Positions 12,061-19,055 of a DNA stretch of 19,055 nucleotides are shown here, piece by piece. The notes below the pieces were generated by a model. The model was not told where the DNA came from. It did not search any database and saw only the letters and a program-made list of their open reading frames with translations. The stretch covers positions 1 through 19,055 of the forward strand of contig CAJTSQ010000042.1 of the NCBI GenBank assembly GCA_910578735.1, written 5' to 3'. This DNA comes from an uncultured Oscillospiraceae bacterium (GTDB lineage Bacteria; Bacillota; Clostridia; Oscillospirales; Oscillospiraceae). Made by a program: the position numbers and the translations under genes. The number at the start of each line of letters is the position of its first letter. The stretch's first letter is position 1.

Positions 12061-12100
12061 AATAGTCCACATAGGTGTCTTGACACCTGTGTGGACTATT
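12061..12100. promoter_or_regulatory. 40-bp near-perfect palindrome at the start site of the transporter gene
   Basis: Arms of 19 bases (12061-12079 and 12082-12100) pair with one T-G mismatch around a two-base TT centre. The core word is GGTGTC-TT-GACACC with flanking AGTCCAC/GTGGACT. The right edge overlaps the -10 box of the transporter promoter and the rest covers the start and leader. It may be a repressor operator, or a terminator of the upstream regulator gene on the minus strand (ATTTTCTGT follows). Confidence 0.7.
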
Positions 12101-12125
12101 ATAGCGGTTGAATTGGATTTGTCAA
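12098..12125 (-). promoter_or_regulatory. Promoter of the transporter gene
   Basis: On the minus strand TTGACA (12125-12120), a 16-base spacer and TATAAT (12103-12098), both exact consensus boxes. The -10 box overlaps the palindrome. Confidence 0.8.
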
Positions 12126-12128
12126 GCC

Positions 12129-13025
12129 CTAGTCCTCATTCCGGTAGGGGTCCAGAACGATGTAGACCACGGCGCACAGGATGCCGGCCACGGCGAAGAC
12201 CCACCAGGCGGTGCGCCACAGGTCCAGAGCCAGGCCCAGCCCCACATAGAGGGCGGCGGTGAGGGTCATCAGGGTGGCGCAGATGGTGTTAATGAGACCC
12301 TTGCGCTTTTTGACCTCCGGGGTGGGGTTGTTATCCCGGTTGTACTCGTCGATTTTGTACTTCTCCTCCTGGATACCGGCGTAGACAAAGGCGGTCACCG
12401 CACCGGCCACGATAAGCAGGAAGACGGATATGGCGTAGGACTCAAAGGGCTCCTCCTCGGGGAATCTGGAAAAAAACAGCAGCAGCAGGGCCACGTCGAA
12501 GAGGATGGCCCCCACACCCCCGGAGATAAACCAGATGAATTTCTGCCGGAAGGCCTGCCGCTCCTGTGGGGTGTAGAAGTCGGTAAGGACGGGGTAGGCC
12601 TTGCGGAAGTTGTCGTTTTGCAGGCTGCTGACTACCATCACCACGGTACAGACGGCGATAATCAGCAGCAGAATGGCGGAGGTACGGTACTCGTCAACTC
12701 CCTTTGCTTCCAGCAGACCGCACAGTCCCACCCCGGCGATGATGCCACCGATGGCGAAGGCCATGCGCTTGGAGAAGCGGTTCATAAATTTGTCGTACTG
12801 TGCGGTGTCCTCCACCAGGCTGTCCTCCACGCTGCCCCGCATCAGGGTGTCCAGATTTACCTGATACAGGTCGCAGATACGCAGGATGGTGTCCATCTCC
12901 GGGTAGCTCTGAGCGCTCTCCCATTTGCTCACACTCTGGCGGGAGACCTCCAGCACCTCGGCCAGCTGCTCCTGGGTCTGGCCCCGGCGGGTGCGGAGAA
13001 ATTGCAGGTTGTCGGAAAATGCCAT
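12129..13025 (-). CDS. XRE-family regulator with a polytopic membrane domain
   Basis: 298 residues. The N-terminal Cro/CI-type domain (about 5-62) is clear: NLQFLRTRRGQTQEQLAEVLEVSRQSVSKWESAQSYPEMDTIL. About six hydrophobic segments follow (near 88-105, 115-135, 165-187, 197-219 and two at the end) with cytoplasmic-looking loops such as DEYNRDNNPTPEVKKRK. This 'XRE plus membrane domain' architecture is common in Clostridia, and its signals are mostly unknown. AAGGAGG precedes the ATG. It is a paralogue in design of the gene at 13145-13807 just upstream on the same strand. Both have CGCAAC/GTTGCG repeats in their leaders, suggesting auto- or cross-regulation. The transporter gene downstream could be a target (inference). 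Confidence 0.87.
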   Translation of the reverse strand: MAFSDNLQFLRTRRGQTQEQLAEVLEVSRQSVSKWESAQSYPEMDTILRICDLYQVNLDTLMRGSVEDSLVEDTAQYDKFMNRFSKRMAFAIGGIIAGVGLCGLLEAKGVDEYRTSAILLLIIAVCTVVMVVSSLQNDNFRKAYPVLTDFYTPQERQAFRQKFIWFISGGVGAILFDVALLLLFFSRFPEEEPFESYAISVFLLIVAGAVTAFVYAGIQEEKYKIDEYNRDNNPTPEVKKRKGLINTICATLMTLTAALYVGLGLALDLWRTAWWVFAVAGILCAVVYIVLDPYRNED

Positions 13026-13079
13026 TTTTACATATACCTCCTTGGGTTTGGGATGGCCTCAGCATACCCCAACACCGCC

Positions 13080-13137
13080 CGCAACTCCACCGATTTTGTG
13101 TTGCGTTTGGAGATTTTCCTGTCAACTTTCGGTTGCG
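13080..13137. promoter_or_regulatory. CGCAAC/GTTGCG repeat cluster upstream of the first XRE-membrane regulator
   Basis: CGCAAC (13080-13085) and GTTGCG (13100-13105) are inverted with 14 bases between. A second dyad, CAAC (13123-13126) / GTTGCG (13132-13137), has a 5-base spacer. The same words with the same 5-base geometry occur before the second regulator. Putative XRE operators. Confidence 0.5.
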
Positions 13138-13144
13138 CGGGGGT

Positions 13145-13807
13145 TTAATCCCCCTTTTTGCCCTGTTTCCACAGCACATAGGCCAGAATCAGTCCGCCCA
13201 CAATCATCACGACGCCGACCAGCAGGATGATGGTGGCAAAGCCCATGACAAAGCTCTCAAACCCGGAAAAGGGCGACGCCTGGGGTGCGACGCCCAGCGC
13301 ATCCATAACCGCCCCCTCCAGCTCCGGCGGGCCGTCATAGGTCCAGCCGCCGGAGAGGCCAAAGCCGCCCATTCCGCCCATCAGCTGGTTCTGAGTACGG
13401 AACATGCTCCCGAATCCCCACCGGGCCAGGGCTCCCACCAGGGTCACACCCAGCCCCTGGAGGGCGATGTACACCCCGGCCAGCCAGCCCCACCGGCGGA
13501 CCATCCGCCCCAGAAGGCCGGGGAGGCCGGCCCCCGGCGCGGCCTGAGGGGGCGGCGGGGGCGCGGAGGGCTCCTGGGCCGGGGGCGGAGACGCGGGACG
13601 CTCCGGCTCCGCCCCCTCGTCCAGCAGGTGGTCGGTGGTCACGCCGAAGGCCCTGGCCAGGGCCAGCAGCTTGTTGATGTCCGGGGCCGCTTCGCCCAGC
13701 TCCCATTTGCTGACGGCCTGACGGGACACACCCACCCGGGCGGCCAGCTCCTCCTGAGACAGCTTGCCCTGCCGGCGGTAGTAGGCAATCTTTTCGTTCA
13801 GCTTCAT
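13145..13807 (-). CDS. XRE-family regulator with proline-rich linker and two membrane segments
   Basis: 220 residues. The Cro/CI-type domain (about 4-65) reads MKLNEKIAYYRRQGKLSQEELAARVGVSRQAVSKWELGEAAPDINKLLALARAFGVTTDHLLDEG. A proline/alanine-rich linker follows (about 66-95, with a PPPPP run). Two main hydrophobic segments are near 106-126 and 190-214, separated by a glycine/methionine-rich stretch (QLMGGMGGFGLSGGW). The second segment ends in a basic tail (WKQGKKGD), so the intervening part may lie outside the membrane. GGAGG precedes the ATG. The stop lies 119 bases before the next regulator's start, with no clear terminator, so the two may be co-transcribed. Signal and targets unknown. 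Confidence 0.87.
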   Translation of the reverse strand: MKLNEKIAYYRRQGKLSQEELAARVGVSRQAVSKWELGEAAPDINKLLALARAFGVTTDHLLDEGAEPERPASPPPAQEPSAPPPPPQAAPGAGLPGLLGRMVRRWGWLAGVYIALQGLGVTLVGALARWGFGSMFRTQNQLMGGMGGFGLSGGWTYDGPPELEGAVMDALGVAPQASPFSGFESFVMGFATIILLVGVVMIVGGLILAYVLWKQGKKGD

Positions 13808-13852
13808 GCGGGATACCTCCTTTATTATGGCCCCAGCTTAACAGAAAAGGCG

Positions 13853-13901
13853 GTTGCGGTCCACCAGGAAGGGCTGGAAGTTTTCGCAACCAGGGGTTGC
13901 G
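13853..13901. promoter_or_regulatory. CGCAAC/GTTGCG operator-like repeats upstream of the second XRE-membrane regulator
   Basis: CGCAAC (13885-13890), a 5-base spacer, GTTGCG (13896-13901), with another GTTGCG at 13853-13858. Word and spacing match the dyad at 13123-13137. No T run follows on the minus strand, so it is not a convincing terminator of the muramidase gene. Confidence 0.5.
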
Positions 13902-13906
13902 GCGGC

Positions 13907-15313
13907 TCAGATGGGCCCGAAGTTCCAGGGGTCATTGCCGCCCTTGGACCAGGTATACCAGTTGGTCAGGCAGAGGTTCAGGTCCACATTGCCCTCGATG
14001 CCGTTCACCCAGCCGGAGCTGGTGTACTGCCAGATGTGGTAGTTATAGCGGAAGCTGGTGGGGGCGGTGTTCCGGGTGTAGTGGGCCAGCCAGAAGGGGT
14101 AGTCCTGGAGGTGTTCCAGCAAAATGCCGCCGCTGTTCACCTTGGAGGGGCTGCCATAGGTCATGGGGATGTAGCCGGCCTCCTCGATCACCTTGCAGAA
14201 GGCCAGGGCACAAGCGGTGACGGTGTTGCCGTCCGCCCCCTGGGAGCGGGAGTTGTCCCGGTCCACCTCCTCCCAGTCGAAGACCACGGGGTAGGTGATG
14301 GGGTAGCCCTTGATCCAGTCCAGCAGGAGGTAGGCCTCCTCCTCGGCTTCCTTGGGGGTAAGCGCCTGGGAGTAGAAATACACCCCCACCTGGAGGCCGT
14401 TGGCCAGGGCCCCGTTCATGTTGGCCTCAAAATAGGCGTCTTTGTTGAGGGAGCCTCGGGTATAACCCCGGTAGCCCGCCCGGATCATAGCGAAGTCCAT
14501 GCCGGCGGCGGCCACCTGGGTCCAGTCAATTTCCTTCTGGTGGGCGGAGACATCCAGGCCCCGGTAGCTGGGGTACATCCCCTGATAGGACAGATAGCCA
14601 TTGGCGTCCAGGACAAAGCTGGCGCTGTCGTAGGGGTTGCCGGCGATGGGTTTGGGCGCGGGGAGGTCGTAGCCGCTTCGCAGGCCGTAATAGGACTGGG
14701 CGTAGTGCATGACAATGACGGCGCCCTCGGCGCGGCTGGTGTTGTTCAGGGGAAGAAAGCGGTTGTCCGTGGTGCCGGACATCATCTTGACGCCGTAGGC
14801 CCACTCCACGGCGCTGAGGGCCCAGCCGGAGATATCGGCCCGGTCGTCATAGGGGACGGCAGCGGCGGGAGGGGTCTGGTTCTGGTGGTTCCAGAGGAGG
14901 ACGGCAATCTGTTCCCGGGTGATGGGGTCCTCGGGGCCGAACCGGCCGTCCGGATAACCGCTGACCACGCCGGTCTCCCTGGCCCATAGGATGGCGGACA
15001 GGTTGGGGTGTTCGGCGGTCACATCGGAGAAGGGGAGCTCCTCCCCCGCCTCCACAGCGGGACGGCCCTCCAGGCGGTAGAGCGCCTCGGCCAGGGTGGC
15101 CCGGGTCATGAGCTCGGTGGGGGCAAACATATCGCTGGTCAGGCCGTCCATCAGCTCGTGCTGGTGGCAGAAGACGATGGGGTTGGCATACCAGACGTTG
15201 GCGTCCACATCCAGATAAGTAGGTTTGACCGCGTGGGCCGGGATCAGGGCCGCGGTCAGAGCCAGGGCGGTCACCCCGGCCGCCAGGGTGCGCAGAGTCA
15301 GCTTTTTTGTCAT
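13907..15313 (-). CDS. Secreted SLH-domain GH25 muramidase (lysozyme-like)
   Basis: 468 residues. A signal peptide (MTKKLTLRTLAAGVTALAL.., cut near AHA, residue 28) is followed by three SLH repeats (about 30-80, 92-145, 155-205), seen in YLDVDANVWYANPIVFCHQHELMDG, FSDVTAEHPNLSAILWARETGVVSGYPDGRFGPEDPITREQ, and the ADISGWALSAVEWAYGVKMMSG unit. The C-terminal half is a glycoside hydrolase 25 domain: RGLDVSAHQKEIDW (Asp254), FAMIRAGYRGYTRG, VGVYFYSQALTPKEAEEEA, and the catalytic YPVVFDWEEV with Asp346 and Glu348. GH25 enzymes cut the MurNAc-GlcNAc bond of peptidoglycan. SLH repeats attach the enzyme to secondary cell-wall polymers, so it probably remodels the host's own wall. It could be called phage lysin-like, but the signal peptide and SLH repeats argue against that. 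Confidence 0.95.
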   Translation of the reverse strand: MTKKLTLRTLAAGVTALALTAALIPAHAVKPTYLDVDANVWYANPIVFCHQHELMDGLTSDMFAPTELMTRATLAEALYRLEGRPAVEAGEELPFSDVTAEHPNLSAILWARETGVVSGYPDGRFGPEDPITREQIAVLLWNHQNQTPPAAAVPYDDRADISGWALSAVEWAYGVKMMSGTTDNRFLPLNNTSRAEGAVIVMHYAQSYYGLRSGYDLPAPKPIAGNPYDSASFVLDANGYLSYQGMYPSYRGLDVSAHQKEIDWTQVAAAGMDFAMIRAGYRGYTRGSLNKDAYFEANMNGALANGLQVGVYFYSQALTPKEAEEEAYLLLDWIKGYPITYPVVFDWEEVDRDNSRSQGADGNTVTACALAFCKVIEEAGYIPMTYGSPSKVNSGGILLEHLQDYPFWLAHYTRNTAPTSFRYNYHIWQYTSSGWVNGIEGNVDLNLCLTNWYTWSKGGNDPWNFGPI

Positions 15314-15338
15314 AGTGTTCCTCGCTCTCTATAAAATA

Positions 15339-15365
15339 TGACAGGTTTTTGGTCGTACTCTGTCA
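15339..15365. promoter_or_regulatory. Inverted repeat in the promoter region of the muramidase gene
   Basis: TGACAG (15339-15344) and CTGTCA (15360-15365) are inverted with 15 bases between. On the minus strand this places CTGACA 17 bases before TGTCAT, a weak promoter match, with AT-rich sequence just downstream. It may be promoter, operator, or both. Confidence 0.3.
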
Positions 15366-15415
15366 GTATAACACGGCACACCTACCCGCCGTCAACTGTA
15401 TTTTTCTGGACCGGG

Positions 15416-15435
15416 AAAAAAGGGCGCAGTGCGCC
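15416..15435 (-). terminator. Minus-strand terminator-like hairpin
   Basis: GGCGC (15423-15427) pairs with GCGCC (15431-15435) around AGT. Read on the minus strand it is followed by a C and six T residues (15421-15416). It could stop antisense readthrough before the muramidase promoter. The rest of 15314-15509 holds the 15339-15365 repeat and the ribosome site of the next gene; I found no good plus-strand promoter. Confidence 0.5.
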
Positions 15436-15509
15436 TTCATTTCCAATAAATGTATGAAAACGTACCACTTTGGGCCTTTTCCCACCAAGGGTGAAAGGAG
15501 GCATGAACT

Positions 15510-15995
15510 ATGCCAAGCAATCACACACCCAACTATCAGCTTTCCCAGTGGGAGAAGTCGGACAAGGTTCTGATGGAGGACTTCAACGCCGACAACGCGA
15601 AAATCGACGCCGCCATCCAGGCAGTGGAACGCCGGGCGGACGATTTGGCGGCGGGCAAAGTGGACCCGCCGGAGATTACCCGGCTGGAGCAGCTCATCGG
15701 CGCCAAAGCGGCCATCGTCACTGGCTTCTACGCCGGAGACGACACGGAAATCCGGACCATCGAGCTGGGCTTTACTCCCAAAGCGCTGCTCTTGATGACG
15801 GACAGCGGCAGGATGTTTTCGTCCTATTCTAATTCCTGTTACGGCGGGCTGGCGTTTTCCGGACAGCCTGTGACCTATAACAGCAAGATCATCGTGACGA
15901 TTGTAGAGAACGGCTTTCAGGTCTATTACAACGCGAATGACAAAATATACAGCAACCGGCAAAAGAACGCATACCGCTATCTCGCGCTGAGGTAA
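15510..15995 (+). CDS. Phage tail-fibre-like protein, stand-alone
   Basis: 161 residues. The N-terminus, HTPNYQLSQWEKSDKVLMEDFNADNAKIDAAIQAVERRADDLA, is the pattern found at the start of tail or tail-fibre proteins in Clostridia prophages. The C-terminal part (YAGDDTEIRTIELGFTPKALLLM, then YGGLAFSGQPVTYNSKIIVTIVENGFQVYYN) resembles the beta-rich tip domain of such proteins. A short helical, coiled-coil-like linker joins them. AAAGGAGG lies eight bases before the ATG. No other phage gene is visible on either side, so it is either a domesticated copy or a remnant. It is the only plus-strand gene between two minus-strand surface-protein genes. The tail similarity is from memory of the sequence pattern; its role here is unknown. 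Confidence 0.7.
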   Translation: MPSNHTPNYQLSQWEKSDKVLMEDFNADNAKIDAAIQAVERRADDLAAGKVDPPEITRLEQLIGAKAAIVTGFYAGDDTEIRTIELGFTPKALLLMTDSGRMFSSYSNSCYGGLAFSGQPVTYNSKIIVTIVENGFQVYYNANDKIYSNRQKNAYRYLALR

Positions 15996-15999
15996 AAGC

Positions 16000-16029
16000 C
16001 ACCCCCGGACCAAAAACGGTCCGGGGGTG
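16000..16029. terminator. Hairpin terminator between convergent genes
   Basis: A perfect 12-bp stem CACCCCCGGACC (16000-16011) / GGTCCGGGGGTG (16018-16029) has an AAAAAC loop. The T run is on the minus-strand side (GCTTTTACC), so it mainly suits the surface-protein gene stopping at 16054. Confidence 0.75.
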
Positions 16030-16053
16030 AATCTCTCACAGAGAGGAAATAAT

Positions 16054-19000
16054 TTAACTGGGGAATTTCAGCTCGCTCACGTCGAGGATGCAGTCAACCG
16101 AGCCAGTGAAGTTCTTGTTGATTACGGAATCGCCAGCGCCGTTGGTGGCCACGCCGTCGTCGCCCTTCTTCAGCAGCTGAATCTGGGTATAACCGCTGTA
16201 GCTGAAGACAACAGCGCCAATGGTGTTGTTCGCTCCGCTGTCTCCGTAGATGGTTTTGAGGGCAGCCTCAATGCTGTCAAAAGAGTTCTTGGGCTCGCCG
16301 CTCTCGTTGTTTCCATAGTACCAGATGCTCAGCATCTTCTTGATGCTGCCGTCGTCATCAGCGGTACCTTTGGTAAAGACCTTGTCCTTATCCAGGGTGC
16401 CGCGGAGCTGGATCACGGGGACACCGCTCTCGTTCTCGGTCACCGTCTGTGTCACGCCCAGGCTGACCAGGCCCTCGGAACCGGTGATATCGGCAGAGAG
16501 GAAACCATTCTCATAGCCGCTTGTCAGCCTGTCCAGAACTTCCTCTTCGCTCTCAGGCTGCTGCCACACGTTTGTGACCTTGCTTTCCTCAGCATCGTTG
16601 AAGACATCCTCGTCCTCTTCCACATAGAGCTCAACGACCTTGTCGTCGTCCAGGACCACGAACAGAACGCCCTTGAAGCCCTCGTCGTAATCGCGGTTGA
16701 ACTGGTTCCTGGTCAGTTTGCCGGTGTCGTCGCCGTCGCTGACCCAGATGGTGTAGTCGCGGTCCAGAACCAGGGCCGCGCCGCCAACGTTCAGCACATC
16801 GCCCTTGATCTCTACCTTCGGGCCGTCCACCTTGTAGGCCTTCAGATTCTCGTCATCGGTGCTGTTCACAATGGCGGTGGCGGAGTCGATATACTTGCTG
16901 CCGTCGGTGGTCAGGTCGCCGTACAGGCCCAGGGTCCAGTTCTTGTTGGACTCATAGGTCTTGCTGCTCATCTCGATAGTGGTCAGCTCACCGTCCTTGA
17001 TGACGTTGTAGGTGTATACCTTGTCGCCGTCGTCGTTGGTGGTGACGGAGGGCTCCTCATCGTAGATGTAGATGTGGTCGTCCACGCCGCCGGAGATGGT
17101 CAGGTGGCCCTTCTCCTCAGCCTCGATAAAGACATACTTGGCATAGGAGCCGTCCATCACGGCATTGACATAGGCGCCGGTGGACTTGGCGGTAATGGTG
17201 GGAATCTCGCGGATGCCATTGTAGACGCTCACAGCGCCGTCCCGCAAAATGATAAACACAGTGTCGCTGTTGGCCAGGAGGGTCTTGTTGCCGCTCTTAT
17301 TATAGAGAACCTTGGCCTTGTTGGTGTCGGCAATTTCCGCATTGGCAACCTTGGTTTTCCCGCCGCCCAGGTCCTCGCCAGAGTCCAGAGTGGTCAGCTC
17401 ATACTTGTCACCGCTCTTCTTCTCATACTTGAACCAGGCGTGGATATTGTCATCACCGTTGTCAGCATCCCAATTAAGGTCGCTTACAGAGTCGCCGGTG
17501 ACAACGATAACCTGGTTGGTGCCGTCCTCAAAGTAAGCGTCGGCCTCCATGTCGGCCTTCACGCCGCCCCGGGGCCGGGCGGAGACCACGTAGAGATACT
17601 GGTCGTCCACGTCCACGCCGTCGGTGAAGATGACATAGCCGTAGCTGTCCAGAACCAGGACATACTGCTCCTTGACCTCGTAGGTCTTGGCGGTGTAGTT
17701 CTTGTTGTACTTGTAGGTGACGCCGCCGGCGGTGACGCTGTTGCTGTTGCCGTCGCCCCGCTTGGCCACATAGGCGGTGACGGTCTCACTGAGGGTCTCG
17801 GCCGCCTTGATGGTCTGAATCTCGCTGTCGGCCACGGTGACCAGCACATAGTCCTCGTCATTAAAGCGGTCCAGGTTGTCATAGTCGTCGCTGGACAGCT
17901 TGGTGTCGGTCTTGGAGGGCAGCTCCTTCACGTCGTCCAGCTCTTTCAGGCGCAGCTCCTCTTTCCGGGTGTCGTACTCGCCGTCAACCTGGAGGACATA
18001 GGTGTTGATGGCGCAGATGGTGACTGTGTCGTCGCCATTTTTATCCTCGCCCTTGTAGGCCTTGACCAGAACGCCGTTGCCGCCCAGCTTCAGGTCGCCC
18101 TGGTCGCCGCTCTTGACGAGATCGACATTGTTCAAATCGGTAGTGCCATCGTTGGCATAAATCTTGCTGGCATCAGCGTCGCTCACGCCGTCAATCCAGA
18201 AGTTAACGTCACCCTTTTTAACCGTGCCGGTCAGGCCCAGGTCCCTGTAGATGTCCTTGAGCTTGACTTCCTCGGTGTACTCCACGTCGGCCTCGTCGGC
18301 ATAGACGCCGATCTCACTGTTCTTGTAGACCCAGCGGGTAGAGGGAGCGCCAAAAACATCAGTGTCTCCACGCTTCACCAGGTCGCCGCTGTACAGCTGC
18401 TCACCCAGCTCGATGGTCTCGCCCACGGTGCCGTCGGTGCCTGAGCCCTGTGACACATTACCGCTCTTAATCGCGGTGGCCATCTTGCTGTTGGTAGCGC
18501 CGGTGCGGACGATGTACTCCACCTGACCGTTAATGGTCACGGCGGTGTCGCCGGAACCCACAACGATGTCGGCGGAGCTCTTCCGAGCGTCTACCATGGT
18601 GGACTCCAGGGTGTTCAGGGCCAGCTGGGCCACCTGGTTACGGGTCAGGGGGTCCATGGAGTTGGCGTTGATGCCATCAAACAGCTCGATCTTGCTGGCC
18701 TGCTTCACAGTGGACAGAACGAAGTCGCCCTCGTAGTCGCTGCTGTACTTGAAGTAGCCCAGGGCGCGCATCATCATGGAGGCGGCCTGCACCGCGTTCA
18801 CAGTGTCAGCAGCACCATAGGTGGTGGCGTTGTAGCCGGAGACAATGCCATTGGCAAAGCAGGCGGCTACGTAAGGGGCGGCCCAGCTGGGTACGTCAGT
18901 GAAGGGATTGGTGCCGCGGTAGTAGTCATAATCCAGGTTCAGCAGCAGGGCCATGATGACCGCCATCTCGGTACGGGACACGGTGCGGTCGGGATCGAAG

Positions 19001-19055
19001 TTGCCCGCGCTGTCGCCTTCCATGACCTTGACGGCCTGCAAAACCTCAATGGCCT
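16054..19055 (-). CDS. Large S-layer-homology surface protein, N-terminus beyond the window
   Basis: The frame is open to the right edge, giving about 999 residues; the start and signal peptide are missing. The visible N-terminal part holds SLH repeats: AIEVLQAVKVMEGDSAGNFDPDRTVSRTEMAVIMALLLN, then FTDVPSWAAPYVAACFANGIVSGYNATTYGAADTVN, and a third unit ending in DGINANSMDPLTRNQVAQLALN. These anchor proteins to cell-wall polymers. The remaining roughly 800 residues are rich in Asp, Gly, Thr, Val and Tyr in a beta-strand-like pattern with acidic loops (DDYDNLDRFNDEDY, VEEDEDVFNDAEE) and no recognised enzyme motif. It is probably an S-layer or other major surface protein, perhaps calcium-binding. 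It ends ELKFPS with no LPXTG motif, as expected for SLH anchoring. Confidence 0.93.
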   Translation of the reverse strand, partial: AIEVLQAVKVMEGDSAGNFDPDRTVSRTEMAVIMALLLNLDYDYYRGTNPFTDVPSWAAPYVAACFANGIVSGYNATTYGAADTVNAVQAASMMMRALGYFKYSSDYEGDFVLSTVKQASKIELFDGINANSMDPLTRNQVAQLALNTLESTMVDARKSSADIVVGSGDTAVTINGQVEYIVRTGATNSKMATAIKSGNVSQGSGTDGTVGETIELGEQLYSGDLVKRGDTDVFGAPSTRWVYKNSEIGVYADEADVEYTEEVKLKDIYRDLGLTGTVKKGDVNFWIDGVSDADASKIYANDGTTDLNNVDLVKSGDQGDLKLGGNGVLVKAYKGEDKNGDDTVTICAINTYVLQVDGEYDTRKEELRLKELDDVKELPSKTDTKLSSDDYDNLDRFNDEDYVLVTVADSEIQTIKAAETLSETVTAYVAKRGDGNSNSVTAGGVTYKYNKNYTAKTYEVKEQYVLVLDSYGYVIFTDGVDVDDQYLYVVSARPRGGVKADMEADAYFEDGTNQVIVVTGDSVSDLNWDADNGDDNIHAWFKYEKKSGDKYELTTLDSGEDLGGGKTKVANAEIADTNKAKVLYNKSGNKTLLANSDTVFIILRDGAVSVYNGIREIPTITAKSTGAYVNAVMDGSYAKYVFIEAEEKGHLTISGGVDDHIYIYDEEPSVTTNDDGDKVYTYNVIKDGELTTIEMSSKTYESNKNWTLGLYGDLTTDGSKYIDSATAIVNSTDDENLKAYKVDGPKVEIKGDVLNVGGAALVLDRDYTIWVSDGDDTGKLTRNQFNRDYDEGFKGVLFVVLDDDKVVELYVEEDEDVFNDAEESKVTNVWQQPESEEEVLDRLTSGYENGFLSADITGSEGLVSLGVTQTVTENESGVPVIQLRGTLDKDKVFTKGTADDDGSIKKMLSIWYYGNNESGEPKNSFDSIEAALKTIYGDSGANNTIGAVVFSYSGYTQIQLLKKGDDGVATNGAGDSVINKNFTGSVDCILDVSELKFPS

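Noticed and set aside
10982..12262. 426-codon plus-strand frame opposite the transporter gene
   Set aside because: Gly/His/Asp-rich shadow translation; the minus strand encodes a hydrophobic transporter with promoter and ribosome site.
13885..13901. Terminator of the muramidase gene
   Set aside because: The stem is only 6 bp and is followed by AAAAC on the minus strand with no T run; an operator is a better reading.
12800..14989. 729-codon open frame on the plus strand across the second XRE gene and the muramidase gene
   Set aside because: It spans two real minus-strand genes and their intergenic region, is Gly/His/Pro/Val-rich, and shows no recognisable domain.
13907..15995. Prophage lysis/tail module formed by the GH25 gene and the tail-like gene
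   Set aside because: The GH25 protein has a signal peptide and three SLH repeats typical of host wall enzymes, no holin or other phage genes are present, and the two genes are on opposite strands.
16027..18444. 805-codon open frame on the plus strand opposite the S-layer-like gene
   Set aside because: It is antisense to a clear SLH protein. Its product is a monotonous run of Val, Leu, Gly, Asp and Ala with no domain, and it starts without a ribosome site. High-GC codon bias opens this frame.

Overview
The window looks like chromosomal DNA from a GC-rich, gut-type member of the Firmicutes (Clostridia), most probably an Oscillospiraceae relative of Flavonifractor, Pseudoflavonifractor or Lawsonibacter. 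The reasons are high-GC coding sequence combined with AT-rich sigma-A promoters and strong GGAGG ribosome sites, a CIRCE element, S-layer-homology (SLH) surface proteins, a DUF1846 protein, a YhfC-type membrane protease, and helix-turn-helix regulators fused to membrane domains. The genus is inferred from style, not from a search.

Layout. Bases 1-480 hold a terminator framed by a direct repeat and a decayed gene remnant, possibly the edge of a former mobile element. htpG (587-2503) has a promoter overlapped by a perfect CIRCE operator. A divergent pair follows (ribbon-helix-helix regulator on minus, membrane-anchored protein on plus), then a CBS-domain gene and trmO. From 4731 to 7775 lies a MerR-type regulon. 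A yhfC-like protease gene and a merR operon each start from a 19-bp-spacer promoter with nearly the same operator. The merR product has a two-pass membrane domain and is followed by five overlapping genes for small membrane proteins of the same module, then a YbjQ-family gene. Next come an uncharacterised gene with a perfect consensus promoter (7897-8787), a small XRE regulator divergent from a 74-residue unknown, and on the minus strand DUF1846, a PTS-IIC-like transporter, two paralogous XRE-membrane regulators, and an SLH-GH25 muramidase. A lone phage-tail-like gene (15510-15995, plus) sits before a large SLH surface protein that runs off the right edge.

How the parts may work together. The most notable part is the MerR-small membrane protein array. 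The regulator and all five small proteins end in the same tail (x-GE-x-x-[DE]AK[KN]Y-COOH), and in the array that tail-coding DNA also carries the next gene's ribosome site and start codon. The last gene keeps the tail although no gene overlaps it, which argues that the tail matters at the protein level. With the shared operator upstream of the YhfC protease, this reads as a candidate envelope-stress or membrane-signal system. The right half is surface-oriented (SLH muramidase, S-layer-like protein) with two membrane-bound XRE regulators that share a putative CGCAAC/GTTGCG operator. No tRNA, rRNA, CRISPR array or insertion sequence was seen.
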